Assembly: GCF_001428825.1 (NCBI RefSeq)
Contig: NZ_LMIT01000015.1
Location: 306,489-347,953, forward strand
Length of the DNA stretch: 41,465 nucleotides
Source of the DNA: Nocardioides sp. Root240
Lineage (GTDB): Bacteria > Actinomycetota > Actinomycetes > Propionibacteriales > Nocardioidaceae
Direction of reading: 5' to 3'
In this document: positions 1 through 8,191 of the stretch, in pieces
Layout of the letters: each line of letters starts with the position of its first letter
How positions within the stretch are numbered: the stretch's first letter is position 1
The notes under the pieces: generated by a model
Told to the model about the DNA's origin: nothing
Databases searched by the model: none
The model's input: the letters and a program-made list of their open reading frames with translations, nothing else
Program-made: the position numbers and the translations under genes

Positions 1-6
1 GACGGA

Positions 7-1239
7 TCAGCCGAGCACGCCGGGTGCGGTGCCCTCGTCGTCCAGCCAGTCCTTGCCGTCGTCGTAGAGGTCCTGCTCGTTCGACGGGTCCCGGTCGTCC
101 TTGCGACGGTTGCCCCGGCCACCCGCGCCGCCAGCACCGCCGGAGCGTCCGCCCCGTCCGCCGCGGCCCGCCTGGCTGCCGGCAGAGCCGCCACCACGGC
201 CGCCGCCGCGACCGGCCTGGCTGCCGGGCGCACCCGCACCCGTGCCGCCACTGCGGCCCAGCGACCCCGGTCCACCGGCACGGGAGCTGCTGCCGATCGC
301 ACCGGCACCGCCGCTGCTGAGGCCGCCGCGCGAGAGCAGGCCGCGGATGCCGTTGACCGCACCCGGCGTGGCCAGCCCGCCCGCCAGCAGGCCACCGCCC
401 AGGACGCCGGGGTGGACCCCACCGCCGGTGCCACCCGGACCGGTGGGGTCGGTCGTCGTCGGCGGCTCGGGGTCGGGGAAGTCCGGGTCCGGCCACTCGG
501 GGTCGCCGATGTCGATCGGCGGCCACACGTCGACCGGGGGCCTGACCGGCGGCCAGGGCTTGTCGATGGGCGGGTCGACGGGCGGGTCGACGGGCCGGCC
601 GATGTCGACGTGGGGATCCCTGACCGTGCCCTTCGGCTTGCTCGTCGGGACCGTCGGCGCTCCGGGCGTGCCGGGGGTGGGCGCCTGTCGGGTGCCGTCC
701 GGGTCGATCGGGACGTACGGGTCGCCGTGGATCTTCGTGAACACGACGATCGCCTCGCCGTAGCTCTTGTTGAGCTGCTCGATCTGCTTGCGGGCGTCGT
801 CGTCGGACTGGTTGTAGGCGTTGACCTCGGCCGTGTGCTGCGCCTCGGCCAGCGCGAGCGGCAGGTTGAGGAGCCGCGGCAGACCGGGGTAGTTCTCCTC
901 CTTCGGGGCCTCGCCCGGCTCCTTGGCTGCCCCGTTGATCGTCGTCCGGGCGGTCTTCATGTCGGACTCGACCTGCAGGAGGGCGCTGGACGCGTCTCCC
1001 ATCGGCAGGCGCTGGGTCTCCAGCCGCTTGGCCGCAGCGAGGAAGGCCTCCGAGGCGCCGGTACCGAGGTCGGAGTCGCCGAAGCCCTCGCCGATCTTCG
1101 GGGCGGCGAGCTCCAGGGCGACCTGGGCGACGACGAGCGCACCCGTGATCTTGCGCCAGGCCGTCTGCGAGTCGCTGACGTCCTCGACGTTCATGCCGTT
1201 GACCCAGGTCTCCAGCTTCTTGATGTGCTCGCCGGCCAT
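7..1239 (-). CDS. Pro/Gly-rich, type VII secretion-like protein (410 aa)
   Basis: The first roughly 110 residues are predicted to be helical and lack a Sec signal peptide. A Pro-rich stalk follows at about residues 185-270, with repeats such as PVDPPVDPPIDKP. A Gly/Ser/Arg-rich tract runs from about 270 to 375. The acidic C-terminus ends in DWLDDEGTAPGVLG. Helical N-terminus, disordered stalk and a terminal W...APGVLG-type motif resemble PPE/WXG-like cargo of actinobacterial type VII (ESX) secretion. This is inference, since no WXG motif is obvious. The ATG shares one base with the stop of the preceding 161-aa gene (TGATG), so translation is probably coupled and the two products may pair. The gene ends 6 bases from the window edge, so downstream partners are not visible. 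Confidence 0.75.
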   Translation of the reverse strand: MAGEHIKKLETWVNGMNVEDVSDSQTAWRKITGALVVAQVALELAAPKIGEGFGDSDLGTGASEAFLAAAKRLETQRLPMGDASSALLQVESDMKTARTTINGAAKEPGEAPKEENYPGLPRLLNLPLALAEAQHTAEVNAYNQSDDDARKQIEQLNKSYGEAIVVFTKIHGDPYVPIDPDGTRQAPTPGTPGAPTVPTSKPKGTVRDPHVDIGRPVDPPVDPPIDKPWPPVRPPVDVWPPIDIGDPEWPDPDFPDPEPPTTTDPTGPGGTGGGVHPGVLGGGLLAGGLATPGAVNGIRGLLSRGGLSSGGAGAIGSSSRAGGPGSLGRSGGTGAGAPGSQAGRGGGRGGGSAGSQAGRGGRGGRSGGAGGAGGRGNRRKDDRDPSNEQDLYDDGKDWLDDEGTAPGVLG

Positions 1240-1724
1240 CAGCCCTCGCCCCCGTCGCTCGTCCCGGTCGTGTCGCTGGTCTCCGGCGTCGCGGTGGCGA
1301 CGTCGTTGCGGTGGTCGACCTGCGCCTGCTGGTAGGCGTACGCGCCGAGGTCGAGGTCCTCGGTGGACTTCAGCAGCGCGAGCGCGTTGCCCTCGGCGTT
1401 CTCGTCGGTGGTCTTGATGAGCTGGCGCGCCTCGTGGATCGCCTTCTGGAAGTCGAGGAGGTCGGTGCGCAGGTCCGTCAGCGTGTCGGTGACCACGCCG
1501 TGGGCCTTGGCGTGGTGGAGCGCGAGGAGGGCGGACGGGCCCACGCTGCCGAAGGAGCCCTTGGCGATGTGCCCGCTCGTCGGGAAGTCGACCTTGGCCA
1601 GGTTGTCGAGTTCGTCCTCGAGGGTCTTGATGACCTCGGCGATCTTCTCCTCGACCAGGGCGAGTCCCGTGGGGGATGCGGCGGCGAGGTCGGTCGGGGT
1701 GTACCCGGCGAGCTCAGGGATCAT
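1239..1724 (-). CDS. WXG100-like helical protein, possible type VII secretion partner (161 aa)
   Basis: This is a small, mostly helical protein with no signal peptide. Residues about 15-45 and 65-130 look like two amphipathic helical segments separated by a Gly/Ser turn (around GSFGSVGPSALLALHHAKAH). That layout recalls the helical hairpin of WXG100 and related ESX cargo. The last 20 residues are Thr/Ser/Gly-rich and probably disordered. A GGAAGG ribosome-binding site lies about 8 nt before the ATG. The stop codon overlaps the start of the downstream 410-aa gene by one base. Function is inferred only from fold pattern and pairing; the family is not recognised with certainty. Confidence 0.7.
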   Translation of the reverse strand: MIPELAGYTPTDLAAASPTGLALVEEKIAEVIKTLEDELDNLAKVDFPTSGHIAKGSFGSVGPSALLALHHAKAHGVVTDTLTDLRTDLLDFQKAIHEARQLIKTTDENAEGNALALLKSTEDLDLGAYAYQQAQVDHRNDVATATPETSDTTGTSDGGEG

Positions 1725-1846
1725 GTGGATGGCCTTCCCGAGTTTGAGGTCGACGACAGGGGCTCCGGGCTCCCTGCCCGTCCCGGCGGTCGATGAAACG
1801 CCAGTAGGCTGCGAACAGACAATTTCTCGGGAAAGGACCGGATCGC

Positions 1847-2458
1847 ATGCGCGTTCGGCTCGCGACGGCGGCCCTCGCCGGCGTCGTACTGGTGTCGGTG
1901 CTGGCCGGCTGCTCCGACGACAAGGACCCGGGCGGCGACGACCCGACGTCCGCCGCCCCGACCGGTACGACGAGCAGCACCCCGTCCGAGACCCCTTCCG
2001 ACACCGCGTCGGCGACGGTCGAGCCCGCGACGGGACCCGAGATCCACCTCCCCGAGTCGGCCGACCTCCGTCTGATCGCCGGACCGGAGTGGAAGATCAC
2101 CGACAACGGTGAGCCGCTCGTGCTCGCCGACGCCTCCGTGGACGGTGCCCTCGCGGGCGTGCGCGTCGACATCTCCGAGTTCCCCCAGATCGGTGACGAC
2201 CTCGCGCAGCTGGCGAAGATCTCGCTGCGGATCCATGCCCAGAACTACAAGGCGCGACTGCGTCACACCGGCTACCGGGACGTCAAGGGCGTCAAGGGCT
2301 ACGTCTTCGAGGGCACGGGCCTGCACTTCAACTACTACGAGTGGGGCGGCCTCGACGCCGGCAACCGGGCGGTCGTCCTCACCTTCATGATCCCCACCGA
2401 GCTGGACCTCGCGGACTACGTCGAGCCGGCCCTCGCCAGCCTCGAGTGGCGGAGCTGA
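1847..2458 (+). CDS. Secreted lipoprotein of unknown function (203 aa)
   Basis: The N-terminus MRVRLATAALAGVVLVSVLAGC is a classical type II signal peptide with lipobox LAGC, so the mature protein should be lipid-anchored through the Cys at about residue 22. An Asp/Thr/Ser/Pro-rich linker covers residues 23-65. A globular domain of about 135 aa follows, with a YRDVKGVKGYVFEGTG segment and an NYYEWGG motif; I do not recognise the family. The start is supported by a GAAAGGA ribosome-binding site 9 nt upstream, and a TAGGCT at 1805-1810 could be a -10 element. The gene stands alone, divergent from the type VII-like pair and 61 nt before the mycothiol dehydrogenase gene. Confidence 0.85.
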   Translation: MRVRLATAALAGVVLVSVLAGCSDDKDPGGDDPTSAAPTGTTSSTPSETPSDTASATVEPATGPEIHLPESADLRLIAGPEWKITDNGEPLVLADASVDGALAGVRVDISEFPQIGDDLAQLAKISLRIHAQNYKARLRHTGYRDVKGVKGYVFEGTGLHFNYYEWGGLDAGNRAVVLTFMIPTELDLADYVEPALASLEWRS

Positions 2459-2519
2459 CCGCCGACCAACCTGCGCCTCGCTAGGTTGTGGCTGCCCGTC
2501 CCCGAACCGGAGGCCCGTC

Positions 2520-3632
2520 ATGCAGCAGGTCCGTGCCGTCATCGCCCGTAGCAAGGGCGCACCCGTCGAGATCGCCACCATCAACGTCCCTGACCCCGGC
2601 CCGGGTGAGGCGGTCGTCAAGGTCCTGACCTGCGGGGTCTGCCACACCGACCTGCACTACCGCGAGGGCGGGATCAACGACGACTTCCCGTTCCTGCTGG
2701 GCCACGAGGCCTCCGGCATCGTCGAGTCCGTCGGTCCCGACGTCACCGACGTCGCGCCGGGGGACTTCGTCATCCTCAACTGGCGTGCGGTGTGCGGTGA
2801 GTGCCGGGCGTGCAAGCGCGGCGACCTGCACTACTGCTTCGCCACCCACAACGCGAAGCAGCGGATGACGCTCGCCGACGGCCCGGACGCTGGCACCGAG
2901 CTGTCGCCGGCACTCGGCATCGGCGCCTTCGCCGAGAAGACGCTGGTCGCCGCCGGCCAGTGCACGAAGGTCGACCCCGCTGCCCGCCCGGCCGCGGTCG
3001 GCCTGCTGGGCTGCGGCGTGATGGCCGGCATCGGCGCCGCCATCAACACCGGACAGGTCACCCGCGGCCGCTCGATCGCGGTCATCGGCTGCGGCGGCGT
3101 CGGTGTGGCCGCGATCGCGGGCGCTGCCCTGGCGGGCGCGTCGCCGATCATCGCCGTCGACATCGACGCGAAGAAGCTCGAGAAGGCGCGCGCGATGGGC
3201 GCGACGCACACGGTCGACTCGTCGGCCGTGGACCCGGTGGAGGAGATCAAGCGGATCTGCGCCGGGACCTACGCCGGTGCCGAGGGTGCCGACGTGGTGG
3301 TCGAGGCCGTGGGGCGCCCCGAGACGTGGAAGCAGGCGTTCTACGCCCGCGACCTCGCCGGCACGGTGGTCCTGGTCGGCGTACCGACCCCCGACATGGT
3401 GGTCCCGGACATCCCGCTCATCGACGTCTTCGGCCGCGGTGGCGCCCTCAAGTCCAGCTGGTACGGCGACTGCCTGCCCTCGCGCGACTTCCCGATGCTC
3501 GTCGACCTCTACCAGCAGGGACGGCTCGACCTGGACGCGTTCGTGACCGAGGAGATCGGGATCGGCGACATCGAGGCCGCCTTCGAGCGGATGCACCACG
3601 GCGACGTGCTGCGCTCCGTGGTGGTCCTCTGA
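2520..3632 (+). CDS. mscR: S-(hydroxymethyl)mycothiol dehydrogenase
   Basis: This zinc-dependent, NAD-linked medium-chain alcohol dehydrogenase oxidises the formaldehyde-mycothiol adduct and also acts as an S-nitrosomycothiol reductase in actinobacteria (family knowledge). The 370-aa length is typical. The N-terminal catalytic domain has a CGVCHTD motif (zinc-ligand region, Cys41/His42) and GHEASG (His62/Glu63). The structural-zinc lobe CGECRACKRGDLHYC supplies four Cys. The Rossmann domain carries IGCGGVGVAAIAGA. The start has GGAGG 6 nt upstream. The stop overlaps the start of the following metallo-hydrolase (TGATG), and this gene pair is conserved in mycothiol producers. It also shows that the host makes mycothiol. 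Confidence 0.95.
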   Translation: MQQVRAVIARSKGAPVEIATINVPDPGPGEAVVKVLTCGVCHTDLHYREGGINDDFPFLLGHEASGIVESVGPDVTDVAPGDFVILNWRAVCGECRACKRGDLHYCFATHNAKQRMTLADGPDAGTELSPALGIGAFAEKTLVAAGQCTKVDPAARPAAVGLLGCGVMAGIGAAINTGQVTRGRSIAVIGCGGVGVAAIAGAALAGASPIIAVDIDAKKLEKARAMGATHTVDSSAVDPVEEIKRICAGTYAGAEGADVVVEAVGRPETWKQAFYARDLAGTVVLVGVPTPDMVVPDIPLIDVFGRGGALKSSWYGDCLPSRDFPMLVDLYQQGRLDLDAFVTEEIGIGDIEAAFERMHHGDVLRSVVVL

Positions 3633-4267
3633 TGGCCGGCCCGGTCCGGGTCGACCACGCCGTCTCGTCGGGCACCTTCTCGCTCGACGGGGAGACCTTC
3701 GACGTCGACAACAACATCTGGGTCGTCGGCGACGACGAGGAGTGCGTCGTGATCGACGCCCCGCACTCGGTCGACGACATCATGGCCGTGGTGGGGGACC
3801 GGCGCGTCAAGGCGATCATCTGCACCCACGCCCACGACGACCACGTCCGCGTCGCCCCGGCCCTGCGCGAGAAGGTCGTCGCGCCGATCCTGCTGCACCC
3901 CGACGACCGGCCGCTGTGGGAGCTCACCCACGGCGGGCCGGACGACCCTGACGCCGTCCTCTGGGACCTCGACCTCGCCGACGGCGTCGAGATCCCCGTC
4001 GCCGGCACCGTCCTGCGGGTCCTGCACACGCCCGGTCATGCGCCCGGCGCGGTCTGCCTCCACGCGCCCGACCTGGGCTGCGTGTTCACCGGCGACACGC
4101 TCTTCCACGGCGGACCCGGTGCCACCGGTCGGTCGTACAGCGACCGGCCGACGCTGGAGGGCTCCATCCGCGCCGCACTGTTCGCGCTGCCGGAGGAGAC
4201 GGTCGTGCACACCGGGCACGGTGAGGACACCACGATCGGGGCCGAGGCGGCCGCGCTCGGTCGCTGA
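3632..4267 (+). CDS. MBL-fold metallo-hydrolase, partner of mycothiol dehydrogenase (211 aa)
   Basis: This is a glyoxalase II-like metallo-beta-lactamase-fold enzyme. It carries the HxHxDH zinc motif as THAHDDH (His66, His68, Asp70, His71), then HTPGHAPG, FTGDTLF and HTGHGEDT, which supply the other metal ligands in order. The ATG shares its A with the TGA of the upstream dehydrogenase, so the two are translationally coupled. From that pairing the likely job is hydrolysis of the S-formyl-mycothiol thioester made by the dehydrogenase, releasing formate and free mycothiol. This role is inference from context; the fold is certain. It converges with the minus-strand methyltransferase gene, with 14 nt between the stops. 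Confidence 0.92.
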   Translation: MAGPVRVDHAVSSGTFSLDGETFDVDNNIWVVGDDEECVVIDAPHSVDDIMAVVGDRRVKAIICTHAHDDHVRVAPALREKVVAPILLHPDDRPLWELTHGGPDDPDAVLWDLDLADGVEIPVAGTVLRVLHTPGHAPGAVCLHAPDLGCVFTGDTLFHGGPGATGRSYSDRPTLEGSIRAALFALPEETVVHTGHGEDTTIGAEAAALGR

Positions 4268-4281
4268 GGCAGGCGCTCGGC

Positions 4282-5457
4282 TCAGAAGGGCTCGACGAGG
4301 AGCGCCATACCCTCGCCGTCGACCCGGGTGAGCACGACGGTCGCCTCGTTGTCGCCGCTGAGCGCGAGGCGCTTGCGCAGCTGCTCGGGCACGACGTCGA
4401 CGCCGCGCTTCTTGATGGTCAGCCGGCCGATGCCGCGCTCGCGGAGCGCCGCCTTGAGCTGCTTCTCGCGGTAGGGCAGCACCTCCAGGACGCGGTACCC
4501 GCGGGCGAAGGGGGTGCGGAAGGAGGCGTCCGCGGTGACATAGGCGATCTTCGGGTCGACCAGACCGCCGCCGATGCCCGCCGCGACCGCGGTCACGAGG
4601 CCCGCGCGGATCACGGCCCCGTCGGGCTCGTAGAGGTAGGCGCCGACCGCGCGGGTGCCGACCGCGGCGGCGCCCGGGTCGTCCTCGTCGGTCAGGGTCG
4701 CGAGGCCGCCCTCGCCGATGACGGTGGCCCGGCGCGCGACGGTCGCGGTGCGACCGGCCCACAGCGCGGCCTCCTTGACCTCGCCCGCGTCGCTGACCCA
4801 CTCCGCCTCGACGCCGGCGGGCACCAGGTCGTGGGGGATGCCGGGGGCGACCTTCACGCAGGCGTCGCGGGTGAGCAGGCCCTCGACCCACGACCAGGGT
4901 GGGGTCCAGTCGTCGACCCGGAAGCTGCGGCCCGCTCCGGTACGACGGGCCGGGTCGGCGTACGCGAGGTCGAAGGCGTCGTGCGCGACCGTCGTCGCGT
5001 CGGCGACCTGGACGGCTCCGGGCAACCCGAGCGCGGCGAGGTTGGCCTCGGCGATCGCCACCCGCACGGGGTCGAGGTCGACGCCGGCGCAGATGATGCC
5101 GGCACGGGCGGCGGCGACCAGGTCGCCGCCGATGCCGCAGCCGAGGTCGACCAGCGTCTCGGTCCCGAACGCCACGGCCCGGCCCGCACGGTGGTTCGCG
5201 ACCCGCTGGCGGGTGGCCTGCTCGAGGGCGTCGGGCGTGAAGTACATCCGCTCGGCCAGGTCACCGAACTTCGCCACCGCCCGCGCGCGCAGCTCGACCT
5301 GGGTGAGCGCTGCCGCGGCCCGCTCCCCGGTCGTCGTACGACGGAGGGCGGATCCGGTGGCGAGCGGGCTCGCGCCGCTCGCCACCTGGGTGGTGGCCTC
5401 GGCCAGCAGCGCCTGCCCGTCGTCGGTCAGCAACCACCGGAAGGTCTCGAGGTCCAC
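4282..5457 (-). CDS. Class I SAM-dependent methyltransferase with THUMP-like C-terminal domain (391 aa)
   Basis: Residues about 1-95 form a helical N-terminal region. A Rossmann methyltransferase core follows with motif I VDLGCGIGGDL, an acidic motif II (GVDLDPVRVAIAEAN) and a motif IV-like YADPARR, the last reminiscent of DPPY/NPPY motifs of RNA N-methyltransferases. The C-terminal part (about 300-391), with ERGIGRLTIKKRGVDVVPEQLRKRL, matches the THUMP-like domain often attached to this actinobacterial family. The substrate is unknown; structured RNA is plausible from the THUMP-like domain. The start codon is GTG. It lies 12 nt downstream of the MMPL gene on the same strand and is probably co-transcribed with it. 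Confidence 0.88.
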   Translation of the reverse strand: MDLETFRWLLTDDGQALLAEATTQVASGASPLATGSALRRTTTGERAAAALTQVELRARAVAKFGDLAERMYFTPDALEQATRQRVANHRAGRAVAFGTETLVDLGCGIGGDLVAAARAGIICAGVDLDPVRVAIAEANLAALGLPGAVQVADATTVAHDAFDLAYADPARRTGAGRSFRVDDWTPPWSWVEGLLTRDACVKVAPGIPHDLVPAGVEAEWVSDAGEVKEAALWAGRTATVARRATVIGEGGLATLTDEDDPGAAAVGTRAVGAYLYEPDGAVIRAGLVTAVAAGIGGGLVDPKIAYVTADASFRTPFARGYRVLEVLPYREKQLKAALRERGIGRLTIKKRGVDVVPEQLRKRLALSGDNEATVVLTRVDGEGMALLVEPF

Positions 5458-5469
5458 CCCCTGATCCTG

Positions 5470-7617
5470 TCAGGCGGAGGGCGCGTGCTCCTCGGCGCCG
5501 TCGCGCTTCTCGTCCCCGTGGCCCGGCCACCAGGCGGCGTGCCCGAGCAGCGAGGTCAGCGCCGGCGTGAAGAACATCGACATGACGAACGAGACGATCA
5601 GGATGCCGACGGCCAGCGCGAAGCCCATCGAGACGATCAGCGTGTTGCCTCCGAGCATCAGCGAGGCGAAGGTACCGGCCAGGATGATGCCGGCCGCACC
5701 GATCGTCGGACCGGCATGGGTGACGGCCTGGCGGGCGGCATCGTGCGGGTCGCGCCCCTCCCTGGCCTCCTCCCGGAGCCGGGCGATCATCAGGATGTTG
5801 TAGTCCGTGCCGAGGGCCGTGACGAACAGGTAGATGTAGATCGGCAGCATGAAGATCAGGCCGGCCTCGCCCCCGATGTGCTGGAACGCGATCACGGTCA
5901 GGCCGAGGGTGGCCGCGAAGCCGAGGCCGACAGCGGCCATCAGGAACCACGGCGCCACCAGGCTGCGCAGCAGCAGTGCGAGGATCACCATGATGACGAG
6001 CGCCGCGATCGGGAAGACGACCTTGTAGTCGCGCGACATCGCCGCCGACATGTCGGCGAAGATGCCGGGCGTCCCGCCGACGTACGCCTCCGTGCCCTCG
6101 GGGGCGGCGTCGTGGGCGGCATCGCGGATCGGGCCGCTGACGTTGTCCTGCGCGGCGTCGGAGACGGGGTCGTCGGACAGCGTCAGGTAGTACTGGTACG
6201 CCGTGCCGTCGGCCGACGGCACCGGGCCGTCGACGGCGTCGACCCCCTTGGCCTCGCCGAGCGCGGTCTTGAACGCCTCGAGCTGGTCGGGCGTGACCTC
6301 GGTGTCCTTGGCGTCGACGAGCACGGGGACCGGCTCGGCCGCGCCGGCGGAGAAGTGCTCCTGGAAGGTCTCCATCGCCTCGGTCGACTCGACGCCCTCG
6401 GGGAGGCTGGAGTTGAAGTCGAAGGACGGGTTGAAGCTGAGCGCGAAGATCGCCAGCACCGCCATCGCGCCGCCGGAGACCAGCGCGGTCACGCCGGGCC
6501 TGCGGCCGACCGCGTTGCCGAGCTTGACGAAGGTGCCGTGCTTGGGTTCCTTCTGCCAGGACTTCGACGGCCAGAAGAGAGCCTTGCCGAGCAGGGAGAC
6601 GACGGCCGGAACCAGCGTCAGCGCGGCCAGCAGGGTCACGAAGACGGCGATCGCCAGAGCCGGGCCGATCGCGCGGAAGATGCTGAGGGAGCTGAGGATC
6701 AGCGCCATGAAGGCGACGATCACTGCGCCACCGGCCGAGGCGATCGCCTCGCCCGCCCGGTCGAGGCTGTGCACCACCGAGTCCTTGACCGCCGCGCCCT
6801 GGCGCAGCCGTTCACGGTGGCGGAACAGGAAGAACAGGATGTAGTCGGTGCCGACGCCGTAGAGCACGACGATCAGGATCTGCTGGACCGAGGAGTCGGC
6901 CTTGAGGTCGAAGATGTCGTTGGCCCACGCGATGGCGCCGGTGGCGATGCTCGAGACGACCGCGACCACGACGATGGGCAGCAGGCAGATCAGCACGCTG
7001 CGGAAGATCAGGGCGAGCAGGCCGACGATCAGCACCACCGTGGCGACCGCGACGATCAGCAGGGTGTCCTCGCTGGACTCCTGCGAGTCCAGGCTCTGCG
7101 GGACGGCGCCCGTCGCGCGGACCTCGAGGTCGGAGTCGCCGACCAGCTCCTTGATGTCCTTGCGCAGGTCCTTGGCGTCGTCGATCGCCTGGGTGTCGTA
7201 GCCGGTCGCGCCGTCGGCCAGCGGGATCACCGCGAACATGACGGTCCCGTCCTCGGAGAGGTTCGGCTTGCCGTCCTCTCCCTGCGTGATCACGGTGGGT
7301 TGGAAGGTCTTGGTGCCGAGCTCGGGGCCCAGCCCCTTGGCGATCGTGGCGACCTCGGCCTGGTCGTCGGGGGTGAGCTTGGCGCCGTCCTTCCGCTCCA
7401 CCACGAGGATCGCGCCGGGCGAGAAAGCGTCGGAGAACTCGGCCTCCTGCAGGTTCAGCGCCTTGATCGACTCATAGTGGTCGGGCAGGAACTCGGAGTT
7501 GTCCTGCGTCGACTCGAGGGCGGGGGCGAAGGAGGCGACCACGACGGCCAGCAGCACCCACGCGGCGATGACGTACCAGCGGAACCGGGTCACGAAACGA
7601 CCGAGGGCAGCGAACAT
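5470..7617 (-). CDS. MMPL/RND-family membrane transporter (715 aa)
   Basis: The protein has the classic duplicated MMPL layout. One transmembrane helix (about residues 13-32) is followed by an extracytoplasmic porter loop to about 185, a five-to-six helix bundle with a GTDY motif near 255, a second loop (about 400-520), and a second bundle with another GTDY near 602. The Asp/Tyr pairs are the proton-relay signature of MmpL proteins. Members export lipids or small hydrophobic molecules across the inner membrane; the substrate here cannot be read from sequence. The ATG at 7617 (MFAALGRF) was chosen over an upstream in-frame GTG at 7677 because homologues begin at this hydrophobic helix. It is divergent from groES. 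Confidence 0.9.
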   Translation of the reverse strand: MFAALGRFVTRFRWYVIAAWVLLAVVVASFAPALESTQDNSEFLPDHYESIKALNLQEAEFSDAFSPGAILVVERKDGAKLTPDDQAEVATIAKGLGPELGTKTFQPTVITQGEDGKPNLSEDGTVMFAVIPLADGATGYDTQAIDDAKDLRKDIKELVGDSDLEVRATGAVPQSLDSQESSEDTLLIVAVATVVLIVGLLALIFRSVLICLLPIVVVAVVSSIATGAIAWANDIFDLKADSSVQQILIVVLYGVGTDYILFFLFRHRERLRQGAAVKDSVVHSLDRAGEAIASAGGAVIVAFMALILSSLSIFRAIGPALAIAVFVTLLAALTLVPAVVSLLGKALFWPSKSWQKEPKHGTFVKLGNAVGRRPGVTALVSGGAMAVLAIFALSFNPSFDFNSSLPEGVESTEAMETFQEHFSAGAAEPVPVLVDAKDTEVTPDQLEAFKTALGEAKGVDAVDGPVPSADGTAYQYYLTLSDDPVSDAAQDNVSGPIRDAAHDAAPEGTEAYVGGTPGIFADMSAAMSRDYKVVFPIAALVIMVILALLLRSLVAPWFLMAAVGLGFAATLGLTVIAFQHIGGEAGLIFMLPIYIYLFVTALGTDYNILMIARLREEAREGRDPHDAARQAVTHAGPTIGAAGIILAGTFASLMLGGNTLIVSMGFALAVGILIVSFVMSMFFTPALTSLLGHAAWWPGHGDEKRDGAEEHAPSA

Positions 7618-7696
7618 GGCACCACGCTTTCGTGCGCGGGACCCGGCGGTCAACCGACTTTGGTAGGGACTCGCCACAACCGCAGGCCGGGCCGCT

Positions 7697-7723
7697 CTGG
7701 CACTCGCTTGCGGTGAGTGCTAG
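7697..7723 (+). promoter_or_regulatory. CIRCE operator 1 (HrcA site)
   Basis: CTGGCACTC and GAGTGCTAG are separated by exactly 9 nt, a perfect 9-bp inverted repeat. It closely matches the CIRCE consensus TTAGCACTC-N9-GAGTGCTAA bound by the heat-shock repressor HrcA. It lies about 70 nt before the groES start. Confidence 0.93.
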
Positions 7724-7731
7724 TTTCGTCA

Positions 7732-7758
7732 TTGGCACTCTCGAGGTGAGTGTGCCAA
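7732..7758 (+). promoter_or_regulatory. CIRCE operator 2 (HrcA site), imperfect
   Basis: TTGGCACTC and GTGTGCCAA are separated by 9 nt, 8 of 9 bases complementary. It lies 8 bp after the first CIRCE element. Tandem CIRCE sites before groES are known in actinobacteria and imply tight HrcA repression of the chaperonin operon. Confidence 0.85.
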
Positions 7759-7792
7759 CCACCGTCAGCCCTAGAAAGTGGAGGTCGACATC

Positions 7793-8086
7793 GTGTCGGT
7801 CAACATCAAGCCGCTCGAGGACCGGATCGTCGTCAAGGCGGTCGAGGCGGAGCAGACCACCGCGTCCGGCCTGGTCATCCCCGACACGGCCAAGGAGAAG
7901 CCCCAGGAGGGCGAGGTCCTGGCCATCGGCCCCGGTCGCATCGACGACAACGGGAACCGCGTCCCGCTGGACGTCGCCGTGGGTGACAAGGTCATCTACA
8001 GCAAGTACGGCGGCACCGAGGTCAAGTACGCCGGCCAGGAGTACCTCATCCTCTCGGCGCGCGACGTCCTCGCCGTCATCGCCTGA
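7793..8086 (+). CDS. groES: Co-chaperonin GroES (Hsp10, 97 aa)
   Basis: This is the heptameric lid of the GroEL folding chamber, acting in the cytoplasm. It has the full-length GroES fold, with N-terminal VNIKPLEDRIVVK, mobile-loop region EAEQTTASGLVIPD, roof segment, and C-terminal EYLILSARDVLAVIA. The GTG at 7793 is preferred over the in-frame GTG at 7778. A GGAGGT ribosome-binding site sits at 7780-7785, 7 nt before it, and GroES proteins normally begin just before this point. Two CIRCE operators lie upstream, so HrcA-controlled heat-shock regulation is expected. groEL follows after 105 nt that hold a long hairpin. Confidence 0.97.
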   Translation: MSVNIKPLEDRIVVKAVEAEQTTASGLVIPDTAKEKPQEGEVLAIGPGRIDDNGNRVPLDVAVGDKVIYSKYGGTEVKYAGQEYLILSARDVLAVIA

Positions 8087-8100
8087 CCCTCGCGTCTCTC

Positions 8101-8164
8101 ACCGCCCGGGACGTCATACGAAGCGGTCGTCTGACGACCCTGTTCGTATGACCTCCCGGGCGGT
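8101..8164 (+). other. Long hairpin in the groES-groEL intergenic region
   Basis: The left arm 8101-8122 and right arm 8143-8164 are 22-nt inverted repeats with one mismatch. The core is GTCATACGAA pairing with TTCGTATGAC. Between them, GGTCG (8125-8129) pairs with CGACC (8135-8139) as an inner stem. No T-tract follows, and groEL's AAGGAG ribosome-binding site lies 15 nt downstream. It could be an mRNA-processing or stabilising element, a partial attenuator setting the groES:groEL ratio, or an operator. Confidence 0.85.
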
Positions 8165-8191
8165 CGGCTTTCCACACCCAAGGAGCAAGCA

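Noticed and set aside
4831..7716. A 961-codon plus-strand open frame antisense to the methyltransferase and MMPL genes
   Set aside because: The minus-strand products match known families over their full length, and the plus frame shows only biased composition.
7778..7792. Upstream GTG as the groES start
   Set aside because: It would put the GGAGGT ribosome-binding site inside the gene and add five residues not found in GroES proteins.
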